From contig NZ_JAAEAH010000015.1 of the NCBI RefSeq assembly GCF_010998615.1, positions 52,568-116,567 of the forward strand: a stretch of 64,000 nt of DNA, in the 5' to 3' direction. The notes under the pieces were generated by a model, which was not told where the DNA came from, made no database searches, and saw only the letters and a program-made list of their open reading frames with translations. Each line of letters starts with the position of its first letter. Positions within the stretch are counted from its first letter, which is position 1. Positions 56,760 through 64,000 of this stretch are shown one piece after another. This DNA is from Myxococcus sp. CA023 (GTDB taxonomy: Bacteria; Myxococcota; Myxococcia; Myxococcales; Myxococcaceae). The translations under genes were made by a program, and so were the position numbers.

Positions 56760-59351
56760 GTGCCTTCCATGACGCACCCCCTCCGTAGTCCTCCGGCTGC
56801 GGCCCCGGAATCCCAGCGCCCGGTGTCGGCGCTCCCTGGCGCGGACGCCTTGCAGTTGCTCTTCGAGAGCATCCCCCAGCTCATCTGGGTCACCCGCGCG
56901 GACGGCCAACACGAGTACTACAACGCCTGTTGGTACTCCTACACGGGCCTCACCCCCGAGCAGTCACTGGGGGCGGGCTGGCGGTTGGCCTTCCACCCCG
57001 ATGACCTGGAGGTGGCGGGCCGGCGCTGGGCGGACTCCCTGCGCACCGGTGAACCCTATGAGGTGGAGTACCGCTGCCGCCGGCATGACGGCGTGTGGCG
57101 CTGGCATCTGGGACGGGCGCACCCGGTGCGCGACGACAGCGGGCGCATCGTCAAATGGCTCGGCACCTGCACGGACATCGATGAGCAGAAGCGCGCCGCG
57201 GAGTCCCTGCGGGTGCTGGCCGAGGCGGGCGCGCTGCTGTCGTCGTCCTCGCTGGATTACGAGGCCACGCTCGCGGCGCTGACGCGGCTGGTGGTGCCGT
57301 CGCTGGCGGACTGGTGCGCCATCGAAATCGCCTACGAGGATGGCTCCACGCGCCAGGTGGGCGTGGCCCACGTGGACCCGGAGAAGGTGCGCTACGCGGA
57401 GGAGCTGCGCGTGCGCTACCCGCCGCGCTATGAAGACCCCTCCGGCGTGTTGTCCGTCATCCGCACGGGGACCCCGGTGGTGCTCCATGATGTCCCGGAC
57501 GCGCTGCTGGTGGCCGGGGCCCGTGACGCGGAGCACCTGCGTATCTCGCGGCAGCTGGGGCTGCGCTCCGCCATGATGGTGCCACTGACAGCGCGCGGCC
57601 GCACCATTGGCGCGCTGTCGCTGGTGCACGCGGAGTCAGGCCGGCGCTTCGCCCAGGCGGACCTCCTGCTCGCCACGCAGCTGGCCGAGCGCGCTGCGGT
57701 GGCGCTGGACAACGCCCGGCTCATCAAGGACGCGCGGCGGATGGAGCTGCGCTTCCGCTCGCTGGTCACCGCCTCCACCCAGGCCGTCTGGGTGACGCGC
57801 CCCGACGGCGACATCGAGGAGGACAGCCCTTCCTGGCGCGCCTTCACCGGACGGACGTATGCGCAGTGGCGGGGACACGAGTGGCTTTCGGCCGTGCACC
57901 CGGAGGACCGGGACAGGGCGGCGCGGAGCTGGTTCGCCGCGGTGGAGCTGCGCCGCCCGTATGACGCGGAGTACCGCCTGTGCCGTCCGGACGGGCACTA
58001 CACCCCCGTGCGCGTGCGCGCGGTGCCGGTGCTGAATCCGGACGGCGGCGTGCGCGAATGGGTGGGCACCACCACGGACATCTCCGCCCAGCGCCAGGTG
58101 GAGGACGCCGCCCGCCGTCTGGAACGTGAGGCGGCGGCCCGCAGGCTGGAAGCGCTGCGCGCGGAGGTGAGCCTCGCCCTGGCTCGCGAGGAGGCCCTGC
58201 CGGAGATTCTCCAGGACTGCGTTGACGCCCTGGTGACGCACCTGGGGGCGCAGACGGCGCGGCTGTGGCTGTACTCACGCGACAGTCACACCCTGGAGCT
58301 GGCGGGAAACGCGGGCCCCACCGCGCCGCCGCGCGACAAGTGGATGCGGGTCCGGGTGGACGGCCCCAGCATGGTGAGCGAGGTGGCCCGCCTGCGCACC
58401 CAGCTCCGCGTGGACGACCTGACAAACGACACGCGTGTCCTGGACCGCGCCTGGTTGAAGGAGACGGGCGTGCGCGCGTTCTCGGGCATGCCGCTGATGG
58501 TGCGTGGGCAACTGGTGGGGGTGCTCGGCGTCTATGGCAGGGAGCCGCTGGGCGAGGACGCGGCGGCCGCGCTGGCGGCGGTGTCGGATGCCATTGCCCA
58601 GGGCGTGGAGCGCCGCCGCGCCGAGGAGGGATTGCAGCAGCGCGCCCAGGAGCTGGCGCGCTCCAATGAAGAGCTCCAGCAGTTCGCCTACGTGGCCTCG
58701 CACGACTTGCAGGAGCCGCTGCGCATGGTGGCCAGCTACACCCAGCTGCTGGGCCGGCGCTACAAGGGCAAGCTGGACGCGGACGCGGACGAGTTCATCC
58801 ACTACGCGGTGGATGGCGTGAACCGCATGCAGCGGCTCATCCAGGACCTGCTGACCTATTCGCGGGTGGGCACGCGGGTCCGGGACATCCGCCCGTGCGA
58901 CGCGGGACGGGCGCTGGAGCGGGCGACCGCGAACCTGCGGGCGGCCATCCAGGAGACACAGGCTTCGGTGGAGCACGGCCCGCTGCCAGCGGTGCTCGCG
59001 GACGAGACGCAGCTCACGCAGCTGTTCCAGAACCTGGTGGGCAACGCGCTCAAGTTCCACGGCGCCGCGCCGCCCCGGGTGCGAGTGCGCGCCGAGCCGC
59101 GGGGAGAAGAGGTCCGCTTCACCGTGCGCGACGGGGGCATTGGCATCTCCCCCGAGTACTTCGAGCGCATCTTCGTCATCTTCCAGCGGCTCCACGGTAA
59201 GGCGGAGTACCCGGGCACGGGGATTGGCCTGGCCATCTGCAAGAAAATCGTCGAGCGCCATGGTGGCCACATCGGCGTGGAGTCCCAGCCAGGTGAAGGC
59301 ACGGCCTTCTGGTTCACGCTGCCCGCCGCACCGTCCCATCCGGAGTCTTGA
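56760..59351 (+). CDS. PAS-GAF-PAS-GAF sensor histidine kinase
   Basis: 863 residues from a GTG at 56760 (AAGG upstream); an ATG at 56769 is the alternative. No membrane segments: a soluble sensor. PAS 1 (about 35-150) with the WHLGRAHPVRDDSGRIVKWLG end; GAF 1 (about 165-320); PAS 2 (about 325-450); GAF 2 (about 470-620). Then HisKA with His648 in ASHDLQEPLRM, and an ATPase domain ending in GTGIGLAICKKIVERHGG. It should respond to a cytoplasmic ligand, redox or light signal and feed the response regulators just downstream. Confidence 0.95.
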   Translation: MPSMTHPLRSPPAAAPESQRPVSALPGADALQLLFESIPQLIWVTRADGQHEYYNACWYSYTGLTPEQSLGAGWRLAFHPDDLEVAGRRWADSLRTGEPYEVEYRCRRHDGVWRWHLGRAHPVRDDSGRIVKWLGTCTDIDEQKRAAESLRVLAEAGALLSSSSLDYEATLAALTRLVVPSLADWCAIEIAYEDGSTRQVGVAHVDPEKVRYAEELRVRYPPRYEDPSGVLSVIRTGTPVVLHDVPDALLVAGARDAEHLRISRQLGLRSAMMVPLTARGRTIGALSLVHAESGRRFAQADLLLATQLAERAAVALDNARLIKDARRMELRFRSLVTASTQAVWVTRPDGDIEEDSPSWRAFTGRTYAQWRGHEWLSAVHPEDRDRAARSWFAAVELRRPYDAEYRLCRPDGHYTPVRVRAVPVLNPDGGVREWVGTTTDISAQRQVEDAARRLEREAAARRLEALRAEVSLALAREEALPEILQDCVDALVTHLGAQTARLWLYSRDSHTLELAGNAGPTAPPRDKWMRVRVDGPSMVSEVARLRTQLRVDDLTNDTRVLDRAWLKETGVRAFSGMPLMVRGQLVGVLGVYGREPLGEDAAAALAAVSDAIAQGVERRRAEEGLQQRAQELARSNEELQQFAYVASHDLQEPLRMVASYTQLLGRRYKGKLDADADEFIHYAVDGVNRMQRLIQDLLTYSRVGTRVRDIRPCDAGRALERATANLRAAIQETQASVEHGPLPAVLADETQLTQLFQNLVGNALKFHGAAPPRVRVRAEPRGEEVRFTVRDGGIGISPEYFERIFVIFQRLHGKAEYPGTGIGLAICKKIVERHGGHIGVESQPGEGTAFWFTLPAAPSHPES

Positions 59352-59354
59352 GAC

Positions 59355-59813
59355 ATGCGTCACGACGCGACTGGCAGCCCGATTGAAATCCTCCTGGTGG
59401 AGGACAACCCCGGCGACGTGCGGTTGACCATCGAAGCCCTCAAGGAGGGGAAGGTGCGCAACCGCCTGTCGGTGGCGCGCGACGGCGTGGAGGCGCTGGC
59501 CTTCCTGCGGCGCCAGGGCGCGTATGCGGACGCCGCCCGGCCCGACCTCATCCTGCTGGACCTCAACCTGCCCCGGAAGGACGGGCGCGAGGTGCTGGCG
59601 GAAATCAAGGTCGACCCGAACCTGCGCCGCATCCCGGTGGTGGTGCTCACCACGTCGAAGGCGGAAGAGGACGTCCTGCGCACCTACGACCTGCACGCGA
59701 ACTGCTACATCGCCAAGCCGGTGGACCTGGAGCAGTTCATTTCCGTAGTGCGCTCCATCGACGACTTCTGGTTGTCCGTCGTCCGGCTGCCCCCCAAGCC
59801 CGAGGCTTCATGA
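59355..59813 (+). CDS. Single-domain response regulator (Rcp1-type)
   Basis: 152 residues. A receiver domain of the Rcp1 type often linked to phytochrome-like kinases: [20 protein letters not shown], phospho-Asp69 in [12 protein letters not shown], Thr in LTTSKAEED and Lys in [10 protein letters not shown]. No output domain. It starts three bases after the kinase stop and overlaps the next gene (ATGA), so all three genes are co-translated. Confidence 0.95.
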   Translation: MRHDATGSPIEILLVEDNPGDVRLTIEALKEGKVRNRLSVARDGVEALAFLRRQGAYADAARPDLILLDLNLPRKDGREVLAEIKVDPNLRRIPVVVLTTSKAEEDVLRTYDLHANCYIAKPVDLEQFISVVRSIDDFWLSVVRLPPKPEAS

Positions 59814-60952
59814 GCGACCGGAGCATGGACGGGCGCCCCCTGCGCCTGCTGCTGGTGGAGGACAACGCGGGCGACGCGCGGCTGCTCCAGGAGGAGCTGA
59901 AGGAGATTGCCACCGCGCGCTTCGACGTCCTTCACGTGGAGCGGCTGGCGGACGCGGTGCGCGTGCTGGGCGGCGCGGGCGTGGACGCGGTGCTGTTGGA
60001 CTTGTCGCTGCCGGACGGGCAGGGGCTGGCCAACATCCCCCTCCTGCTCAACGCCGCGCCGTCGGTGCCGCTGGTGGTGCTCACAGGCACGGACGACGAG
60101 CAACTGGCGGTGCAGGCGGTGCACGAGGGCGCGCAGGACTATCTGGTGAAGGGGCGGGTGACGGGGCCGCTGCTGGTGCGGGCGCTGCGCTATGCCATCG
60201 AGCGCAAGCGGGTGGAGGAGGGGCTCAAGCGCGAGGAAGCGGCGCGGCAGACGGCGGTGTTCCGCGAGCAGTTCCTGGGTGTCCTCGGGCATGACCTGCG
60301 CAACCCGTTGCAGGCCATCTCCGGCAACGCGGCCCTGCTGCTGCGCTACGGCGGGCTGGCGGAGCCGCAGCGCAAGGCCGTCAACCGCATCTCCATCTCC
60401 GCGGACCGGATGGCGCGGATGATCAATGACTTGCTGGACTTCACGCGCACCCGGCTGGGCGGCGGCTACCCGCTGACGCGCGCCCGGGTGAACCTGCACG
60501 AAGTGTTGCGGCAGGTGGTGGAGGAGCTGGAGGTGGCGCACCCCATGCGCCGCTTCGAGCTGGCCCTGTCCGGCAACGGCTGGGGCGAATGGGACGCGGA
60601 CCGCATCGCCCAGGCGGCCTCCAACCTGGTGGGCAACGCCGTGCAGTATTCGCCCGAGGACACGTCCGTCAGCGTGTCCGTGCGCGATGAGGAGGGCGGC
60701 GTCCGGATGGAGGTGCACAACTGGGGGCTGCCCATTCCCCAGGAGCGGCTGCCTCACATCTTCGACCCCTTCGTGCGCGCGCAGGACATGCGCAGCGCGC
60801 AGCGCAACGGGCTGGGGTTGGGGCTCTACATTACCCACGAAATCGTGCGGGCCCACGGCGGCCTGGTGCAGGTGACGTCCACGTCGGAAGAGGGCACGCG
60901 CTTCTGGCTGTGTCTGCCTCGCTTCGAGAAACCAGACATGCTTGCGTGTTAG
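59810..60952 (+). CDS. Response regulator-histidine kinase hybrid (REC-HisKA-HATPase)
   Basis: 380 residues. Receiver domain first (Asp64 in [11 protein letters not shown]), then HisKA with His161 in [12 protein letters not shown], then an ATPase domain ending in [19 protein letters not shown]. There is no other sensor: the receiver itself is the input. This layout allows phosphate to flow from the upstream kinase through the receiver to control a second kinase. It is the last of the trio; a short hairpin follows. Confidence 0.95.
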   Translation: MSDRSMDGRPLRLLLVEDNAGDARLLQEELKEIATARFDVLHVERLADAVRVLGGAGVDAVLLDLSLPDGQGLANIPLLLNAAPSVPLVVLTGTDDEQLAVQAVHEGAQDYLVKGRVTGPLLVRALRYAIERKRVEEGLKREEAARQTAVFREQFLGVLGHDLRNPLQAISGNAALLLRYGGLAEPQRKAVNRISISADRMARMINDLLDFTRTRLGGGYPLTRARVNLHEVLRQVVEELEVAHPMRRFELALSGNGWGEWDADRIAQAASNLVGNAVQYSPEDTSVSVSVRDEEGGVRMEVHNWGLPIPQERLPHIFDPFVRAQDMRSAQRNGLGLGLYITHEIVRAHGGLVQVTSTSEEGTRFWLCLPRFEKPDMLAC

Positions 60953-60976
60953 CCGCCTGCCTGCTGGGCGGGCGGA

Positions 60977-60993
60977 CGTCCCTGCCAGGGACG
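60977..60993 (+). terminator. Stem-loop after the kinase trio
   Basis: CGTCCCT and AGGGACG, a perfect 7-bp stem with the loop GCC, 25 bases after the stop. No T-run. Confidence 0.4.
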
Positions 60994-61103
60994 GCCGGGG
61001 ATGCAGCGCCGTGAACGGCGGGACGACACACCTTTCCAGGGTGAAGACAACGTGGCCGTGCTCGCCTCCGTGGCGCGCGGCCCCAGCAAGCGAGGGTCAG
61101 TTC

Positions 61104-61310
61104 ATGGAAATCCTTGGCGCCACCATCCTGGGAGTCGTCATCTTCTCCGTCCTCATCATGGCCGTGATTTTGGGCGGAGCCTTGGGCAACAAGCAGGAGC
61201 GCCACCTGCGCGAGATTACCGAGCGGGAGCAGGCCGCTGGCCTCACGGGCGACGTCACGATGAACGACAACGCCTTTGGTTGCCCATCGGACCGGACCGT
61301 TCACGCGTAG
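61104..61310 (+). CDS. Small single-pass membrane protein
   Basis: 68 residues from the ATG at 61104 (GAGGG upstream). One helix, ATILGVVIFSVLIMAVILGGAL, followed by a charged cytoplasmic-type tail (NKQERHLREITEREQ) and a short end with one Cys. No family recognised. The frame is open further upstream, but those codons are not supported by a ribosome site. Confidence 0.65.
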   Translation: MEILGATILGVVIFSVLIMAVILGGALGNKQERHLREITEREQAAGLTGDVTMNDNAFGCPSDRTVHA

Positions 61311-61339
61311 CGTGGGCGACCGCGCGCGTGCCGTCCAGC

Positions 61340-62200
61340 TCAGGCCGTGCCGTCCACCGGGAAGTGGGCGGCCACCAGGACCTCGAGCTGTCCGCGCACG
61401 GCCGGCGCCAGGCGCATGTGCCCCAACCAGCGCAGGTGTTCGGGCCGCAGCCGCGCGAGCATCCGGGCCACCTGACGGCGGCGGTGCTCGGGCGGGGCCT
61501 CGCGGAACCAGGCGGAGGCCTCCCGGCAGAAGAACGACAGCGCGTCCGCGGTGTCCAGCAGGGACACGTCCCGCGCGTTGGCGGTGCGCGCGTCGCGCGT
61601 CAGCAACTCCCGCACGCGCCGGCAGGTGGCGTCATCCGCGCCGGCCTCCTCCAACACCTGCACCGCGCGGTCGGCGCGAACCGGCGTCGTGGGTTGCTCC
61701 CCTTCATGGAAGAAGGCCGCGGCCTGCGGCGGAAGGTCCACATCTGGCCGCAGCCGGAGCGTCCATTGCCAGGCATCCACCGCGCGGTGGAACTCCGCGC
61801 GCACCCGGGGCTGCTCCAAATCATGCAGCGAGCGGTACCGCGCCAGCAGCCGGCTGAAGAGCGGTGTGGCCGAGGCTGCGTTGCGGCGCCGCACCAGACA
61901 TTGATAGCGGGTGAGGATTTCCAGCGCGGCCACGACGAGCGCCTCACGGCTCGCGCCGTCCAGATGCAAGGACAGCCATTCAGTGCTCTCCGCCGCATCG
62001 AAGACGCGAGCGTCCCAGGCGATGGGGTCGAAGGCTGGCGCGTTCCATTCGGAAGCGTCCAGGTGGAGCACGCGGCCCCCGCGCCCGGCGGCCAGGGGCG
62101 CGAGCTGCACGGTGGGAAACGTGTGCTGCACCAGCGGCCAGCCATGTCCGGCGGCGGGGCCCTCGGAACGGAAGTCGGAGAGCAGGAGCTGGCGCAGCAT
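61340..62200 (-). CDS. Hypothetical protein, possibly DUF4202-like
   Basis: 286 residues, mostly helical, with no signal peptide. The C-terminal half (RADRAVQVLEEAGADDATCRRVRELLTRD, then DVSLLDTADALSFFCREASAWF, then RRRQVARMLARLRPE) resembles DUF4202-type HD-related proteins by the order of helices. This is a weak resemblance by eye. The N-terminus (FPTVQLAPLAAGRGGRVLHLD) has a strand-rich look. It is separated from its neighbours by about 30 bases on one side and 190 on the other. Confidence 0.65.
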   Translation of the reverse strand: MLRQLLLSDFRSEGPAAGHGWPLVQHTFPTVQLAPLAAGRGGRVLHLDASEWNAPAFDPIAWDARVFDAAESTEWLSLHLDGASREALVVAALEILTRYQCLVRRRNAASATPLFSRLLARYRSLHDLEQPRVRAEFHRAVDAWQWTLRLRPDVDLPPQAAAFFHEGEQPTTPVRADRAVQVLEEAGADDATCRRVRELLTRDARTANARDVSLLDTADALSFFCREASAWFREAPPEHRRRQVARMLARLRPEHLRWLGHMRLAPAVRGQLEVLVAAHFPVDGTA

Positions 62201-62389
62201 GGGGGCCTCTCCCTTCAGGCGGAGGAGTCGCCCGTGCAGGTTGGGCCCAAGCTGGCGTCAGGAGCCCCGCATGCCTACTCCCTCCAGGAGTCCCGGCATC
62301 GCGTGGGCTGGTCAACGGAGGCTCCGGCGGTGGGGCGCTCCCTCGTCCCATGGAAGCGCGCACCGCCGGGGCCTGTCCGCGGATGACCG

Positions 62390-62626
62390 CTAGGGCCGGC
62401 CCGGATCCGCGGGCTGGTTGAAGGCGTACGCACTGGCGCCCGGGGCCTGGTCCTCGTGGAACAGCGGGCACTTGGCGCAGGTGAAGCTATCCCAGTCCTT
62501 CTTCACGGCGACGTCGATGCAGCCGCCGTAGAAGCGGCAGTGCACGTTGCGGTGGTCGTCGATGGAGAAGGACTCGGCCCGCAGCGGAAGGCGGAACTCG
62601 GTGGGTCGTGGCTGTGGACAGGACAT
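62390..62626 (-). CDS. Small Cys protein, zinc-ribbon like
   Basis: 78 residues; GAGAGAGG lies four bases before the ATG. Two Cys pairs: CRFYGGC and CAKC, 13 residues apart (CRFYGGCIDVAVKKDWDS then FTCAKCPLFHED), suggesting a small metal-bound knuckle. The ends are unstructured. No family recognised. Its role is unknown. Confidence 0.75.
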   Translation of the reverse strand: MSCPQPRPTEFRLPLRAESFSIDDHRNVHCRFYGGCIDVAVKKDWDSFTCAKCPLFHEDQAPGASAYAFNQPADPGRP

Positions 62627-62763
62627 GGTGCCTCTCTCGCCCCCCTCGTGGGACGTGTCATTCCACTACCTGCCATTGCGCCGCGTCATTCCCGGCGCGT
62701 CCGAGGCGAGGTGGGGCGCGCCGCCCGGGTGGCGGGCGGGCGCTCATCCACCTGGGGGACAGC

Positions 62764-63630
62764 TCACACCTGAAGCGTCTTCTCGACCTCGGACAGCTTG
62801 TAGCGGGCCATCGCCAGGTTGGCGCTGGCGCGGTGGAGGGCCACGTACAGGAACAGGCCCTCCTTGCCCGTCAGCGGGCGGATGAGGTGGTACTGCTCGC
62901 CGAGCGTGATGAGGATGTCCTCGATGCGGTCCTTGATGCCCAGCATGCTCATGGCCTTCATCTTGGCGCGCACGACCTCGGTGTTGGCCGCCGCCGCCGT
63001 CTCGATGTTGAAGGCCGGGTTGCCGCCAACGCTGCCCAGGCACATGCCGCTCTTCGAGTCCGCCAGACAGGCCGCGAAGGCCCCTTCGATTTTCAGCGCC
63101 TCTTCCAGGGACTGCTTCACGTTCGCCATGACTTCGCTTTCTACCAGGGGGTGGGTGGGAGGCTTCGCGACAGTGGAAATCAGCTCATCCAGGCCATACG
63201 TCAGTTGGCTGGAGTAGGTGCGCGGCTGCGGAACGAACATGGCCTGGGCGTCCGTCAGCGACAGCAAGGCCTCCAGCTGCTCCGACATGTGGCGGCGCAG
63301 CAGGTCCCGCATGGTGTCCCGGGGAACCAGGCCCCACGTCACCAGCGTCTCGCAGAAGTTGCCCCCGCTTTGCCGGCACTCCGCCACCACCTGCTCGACG
63401 TCCTCGCGGCTGACCACCCGCTCCCGGATGAGCACCGAGGAGAAGTTGAGCGCCCCCGGCCCATTGAGGACCGCCCAGGCCACCTTCCGCGCCACCACGA
63501 AGATCCGTCCGGACACGGAGGTGGACCGGACGACGACCTCCCCACCGAGTTTGCTCTCCAGGGCCTCATGAAGCACGGTCCGTACGACCTGGCGAGGCGC
63601 TGAAGTCTGGGAGCGGGCGACAGATTCCAT
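62764..63630 (-). CDS. Roadblock/LC7-domain protein with DUF4388-like N-terminus
   Basis: 288 residues. The N-terminal half (about 1-150) resembles DUF4388/GspE-N-like modules: SVSGRIFVVARKVAWAVL and GGNFCETLVTWGLVPRDTMRDLL. The C-terminal half (about 165-285) is a roadblock/LC7 fold as in MglB: ALKIEGAFAACLADSKSGMCLGSVGG, then AKMKAMSMLGIKDRIEDILITLGEQYHLIRPL. Such proteins regulate small Ras-like GTPases, as MglB does for MglA polarity in Myxococcus. No GTPase gene is adjacent. An inverted repeat lies upstream. Confidence 0.85.
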   Translation of the reverse strand: MESVARSQTSAPRQVVRTVLHEALESKLGGEVVVRSTSVSGRIFVVARKVAWAVLNGPGALNFSSVLIRERVVSREDVEQVVAECRQSGGNFCETLVTWGLVPRDTMRDLLRRHMSEQLEALLSLTDAQAMFVPQPRTYSSQLTYGLDELISTVAKPPTHPLVESEVMANVKQSLEEALKIEGAFAACLADSKSGMCLGSVGGNPAFNIETAAAANTEVVRAKMKAMSMLGIKDRIEDILITLGEQYHLIRPLTGKEGLFLYVALHRASANLAMARYKLSEVEKTLQV

Positions 63631-64000
63631 GGGGGAGGGTCCAGAGTGCTCCGGTTGGGAATGCGGCGGGAGGGCGACGAAGGAAGTGAATATGTACAGT
63701 CAGGACAAACTATCGCAACCGGACTGTAAATCTTGGCGGAATTTACCAGGGGTGGGGCGTTTGGGACTCATTCTGAGGCAGAGTAGCCCGCAGCGCAAGA
63801 ATTCAAGGTCGCTGAAAAGGTGACATACATTGTCGCTGCAACAGGAAGTGAGGGCTCTTGGCGGGAGCGTGGGCGTGGCTGGCAATGGCAGACCTCCGGG
63901 GGAGGGGTGCCTGCCGGGATGGGCGGCGGCCAAGAGGACGTCCGGAGTCTTCACCCGATGGGGGCTTTCCTCGAAGATGCGGGTGTGAACGCGTCTGCCC
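63631..64000. other. Right-end intergenic region
   Basis: No convincing gene. The 5' half has the inverted repeat above and a locally AT-rich patch near 63690-63750; the rest to the edge shows no clear start or frame. An open frame on the minus strand (63700-63954) is Pro/Cys-rich and lacks any family features. Confidence 0.5.
63695..63728 (-). promoter_or_regulatory. Inverted repeat upstream of the roadblock gene
   Basis: TACAGTC (63695-63701) and GACTGTA (63722-63728), a perfect 7-base dyad with a 20-base gap, lie about 65 bases ahead of the start codon in an AT-richer stretch. It may be a regulator-binding site. A weak -10-like TACATA overlaps its left arm. Confidence 0.35.

Noticed and set aside
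63700..63954. Minus-strand frame at the right edge
   Set aside because: Short, Pro/Cys-rich, with no ribosome site or family features; it also overlaps the candidate regulatory region.

Overview
This window looks like chromosomal DNA from a myxobacterium, probably Myxococcus or a close relative (Myxococcota). The DNA is very GC-rich and most third codon positions are G or C, so long open frames occur on both strands of almost every gene. The gene content also fits: many lipoproteins, a Ser/Thr protein kinase with an N-terminal zinc ribbon, a roadblock-domain protein, a PAS/GAF histidine kinase cluster, an RpoH-like alternative sigma factor, and long low-complexity Pro/Gly/Ala tails. This placement is inferred from gene content and composition, not from a database match.

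Layout. The left edge holds the start of a leftward ABC exporter, a small protein with a nuclease-like core, and dnaJ. From 2.2 to 17.5 kb are an LpoA-like lipoprotein coupled to a WD40 lipoprotein, a flavin reductase, a GT51-like membrane protein, a Ser/Thr kinase, a collagen-like Gly-rich lipoprotein, a solitary CpaF/TadA ATPase, ung, a thioesterase, a single-domain response regulator and a secreted M24 peptidase. From 17.6 to 30.3 kb are a TPR protein, gyrA, two lipoproteins (one with a JAMM metalloprotease motif), a PfkB kinase, an FbpABC-type iron importer and an SDR. From 30.3 to 40.1 kb are a MerR/VIT-VWA operon, a trehalose synthase-NfeD-slipin operon, a broken amidohydrolase, nhaR and a sigma factor.

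The most unusual part is 40.2-45.2 kb. A tRNA-Phe gene with a perfect terminator hairpin is followed by frameshifted remains of an SNF2 helicase. Next comes a two-gene leftward cassette: a PLD-family nuclease with zinc ribbons, and a 1280-residue protein joining a HIT domain, a PLD nuclease domain, an SF2 helicase and a C-terminal S24 (LexA-type) Ser/Lys protease domain. The arrangement suggests a mobile or defence-type nucleic-acid processing system at a tRNA hotspot.

From 45.4 kb to the end are an M16 peptidase pair, several lipoproteins (including a DUF1615 protein), an acyl-CoA dehydrogenase, a translationally coupled histidine kinase / response regulator / REC-kinase trio, small unknown proteins and a roadblock protein. 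Many genes sit in short operons with ATGA or TGATG overlaps. No rRNA, CRISPR array, insertion sequence or intact prophage was seen.
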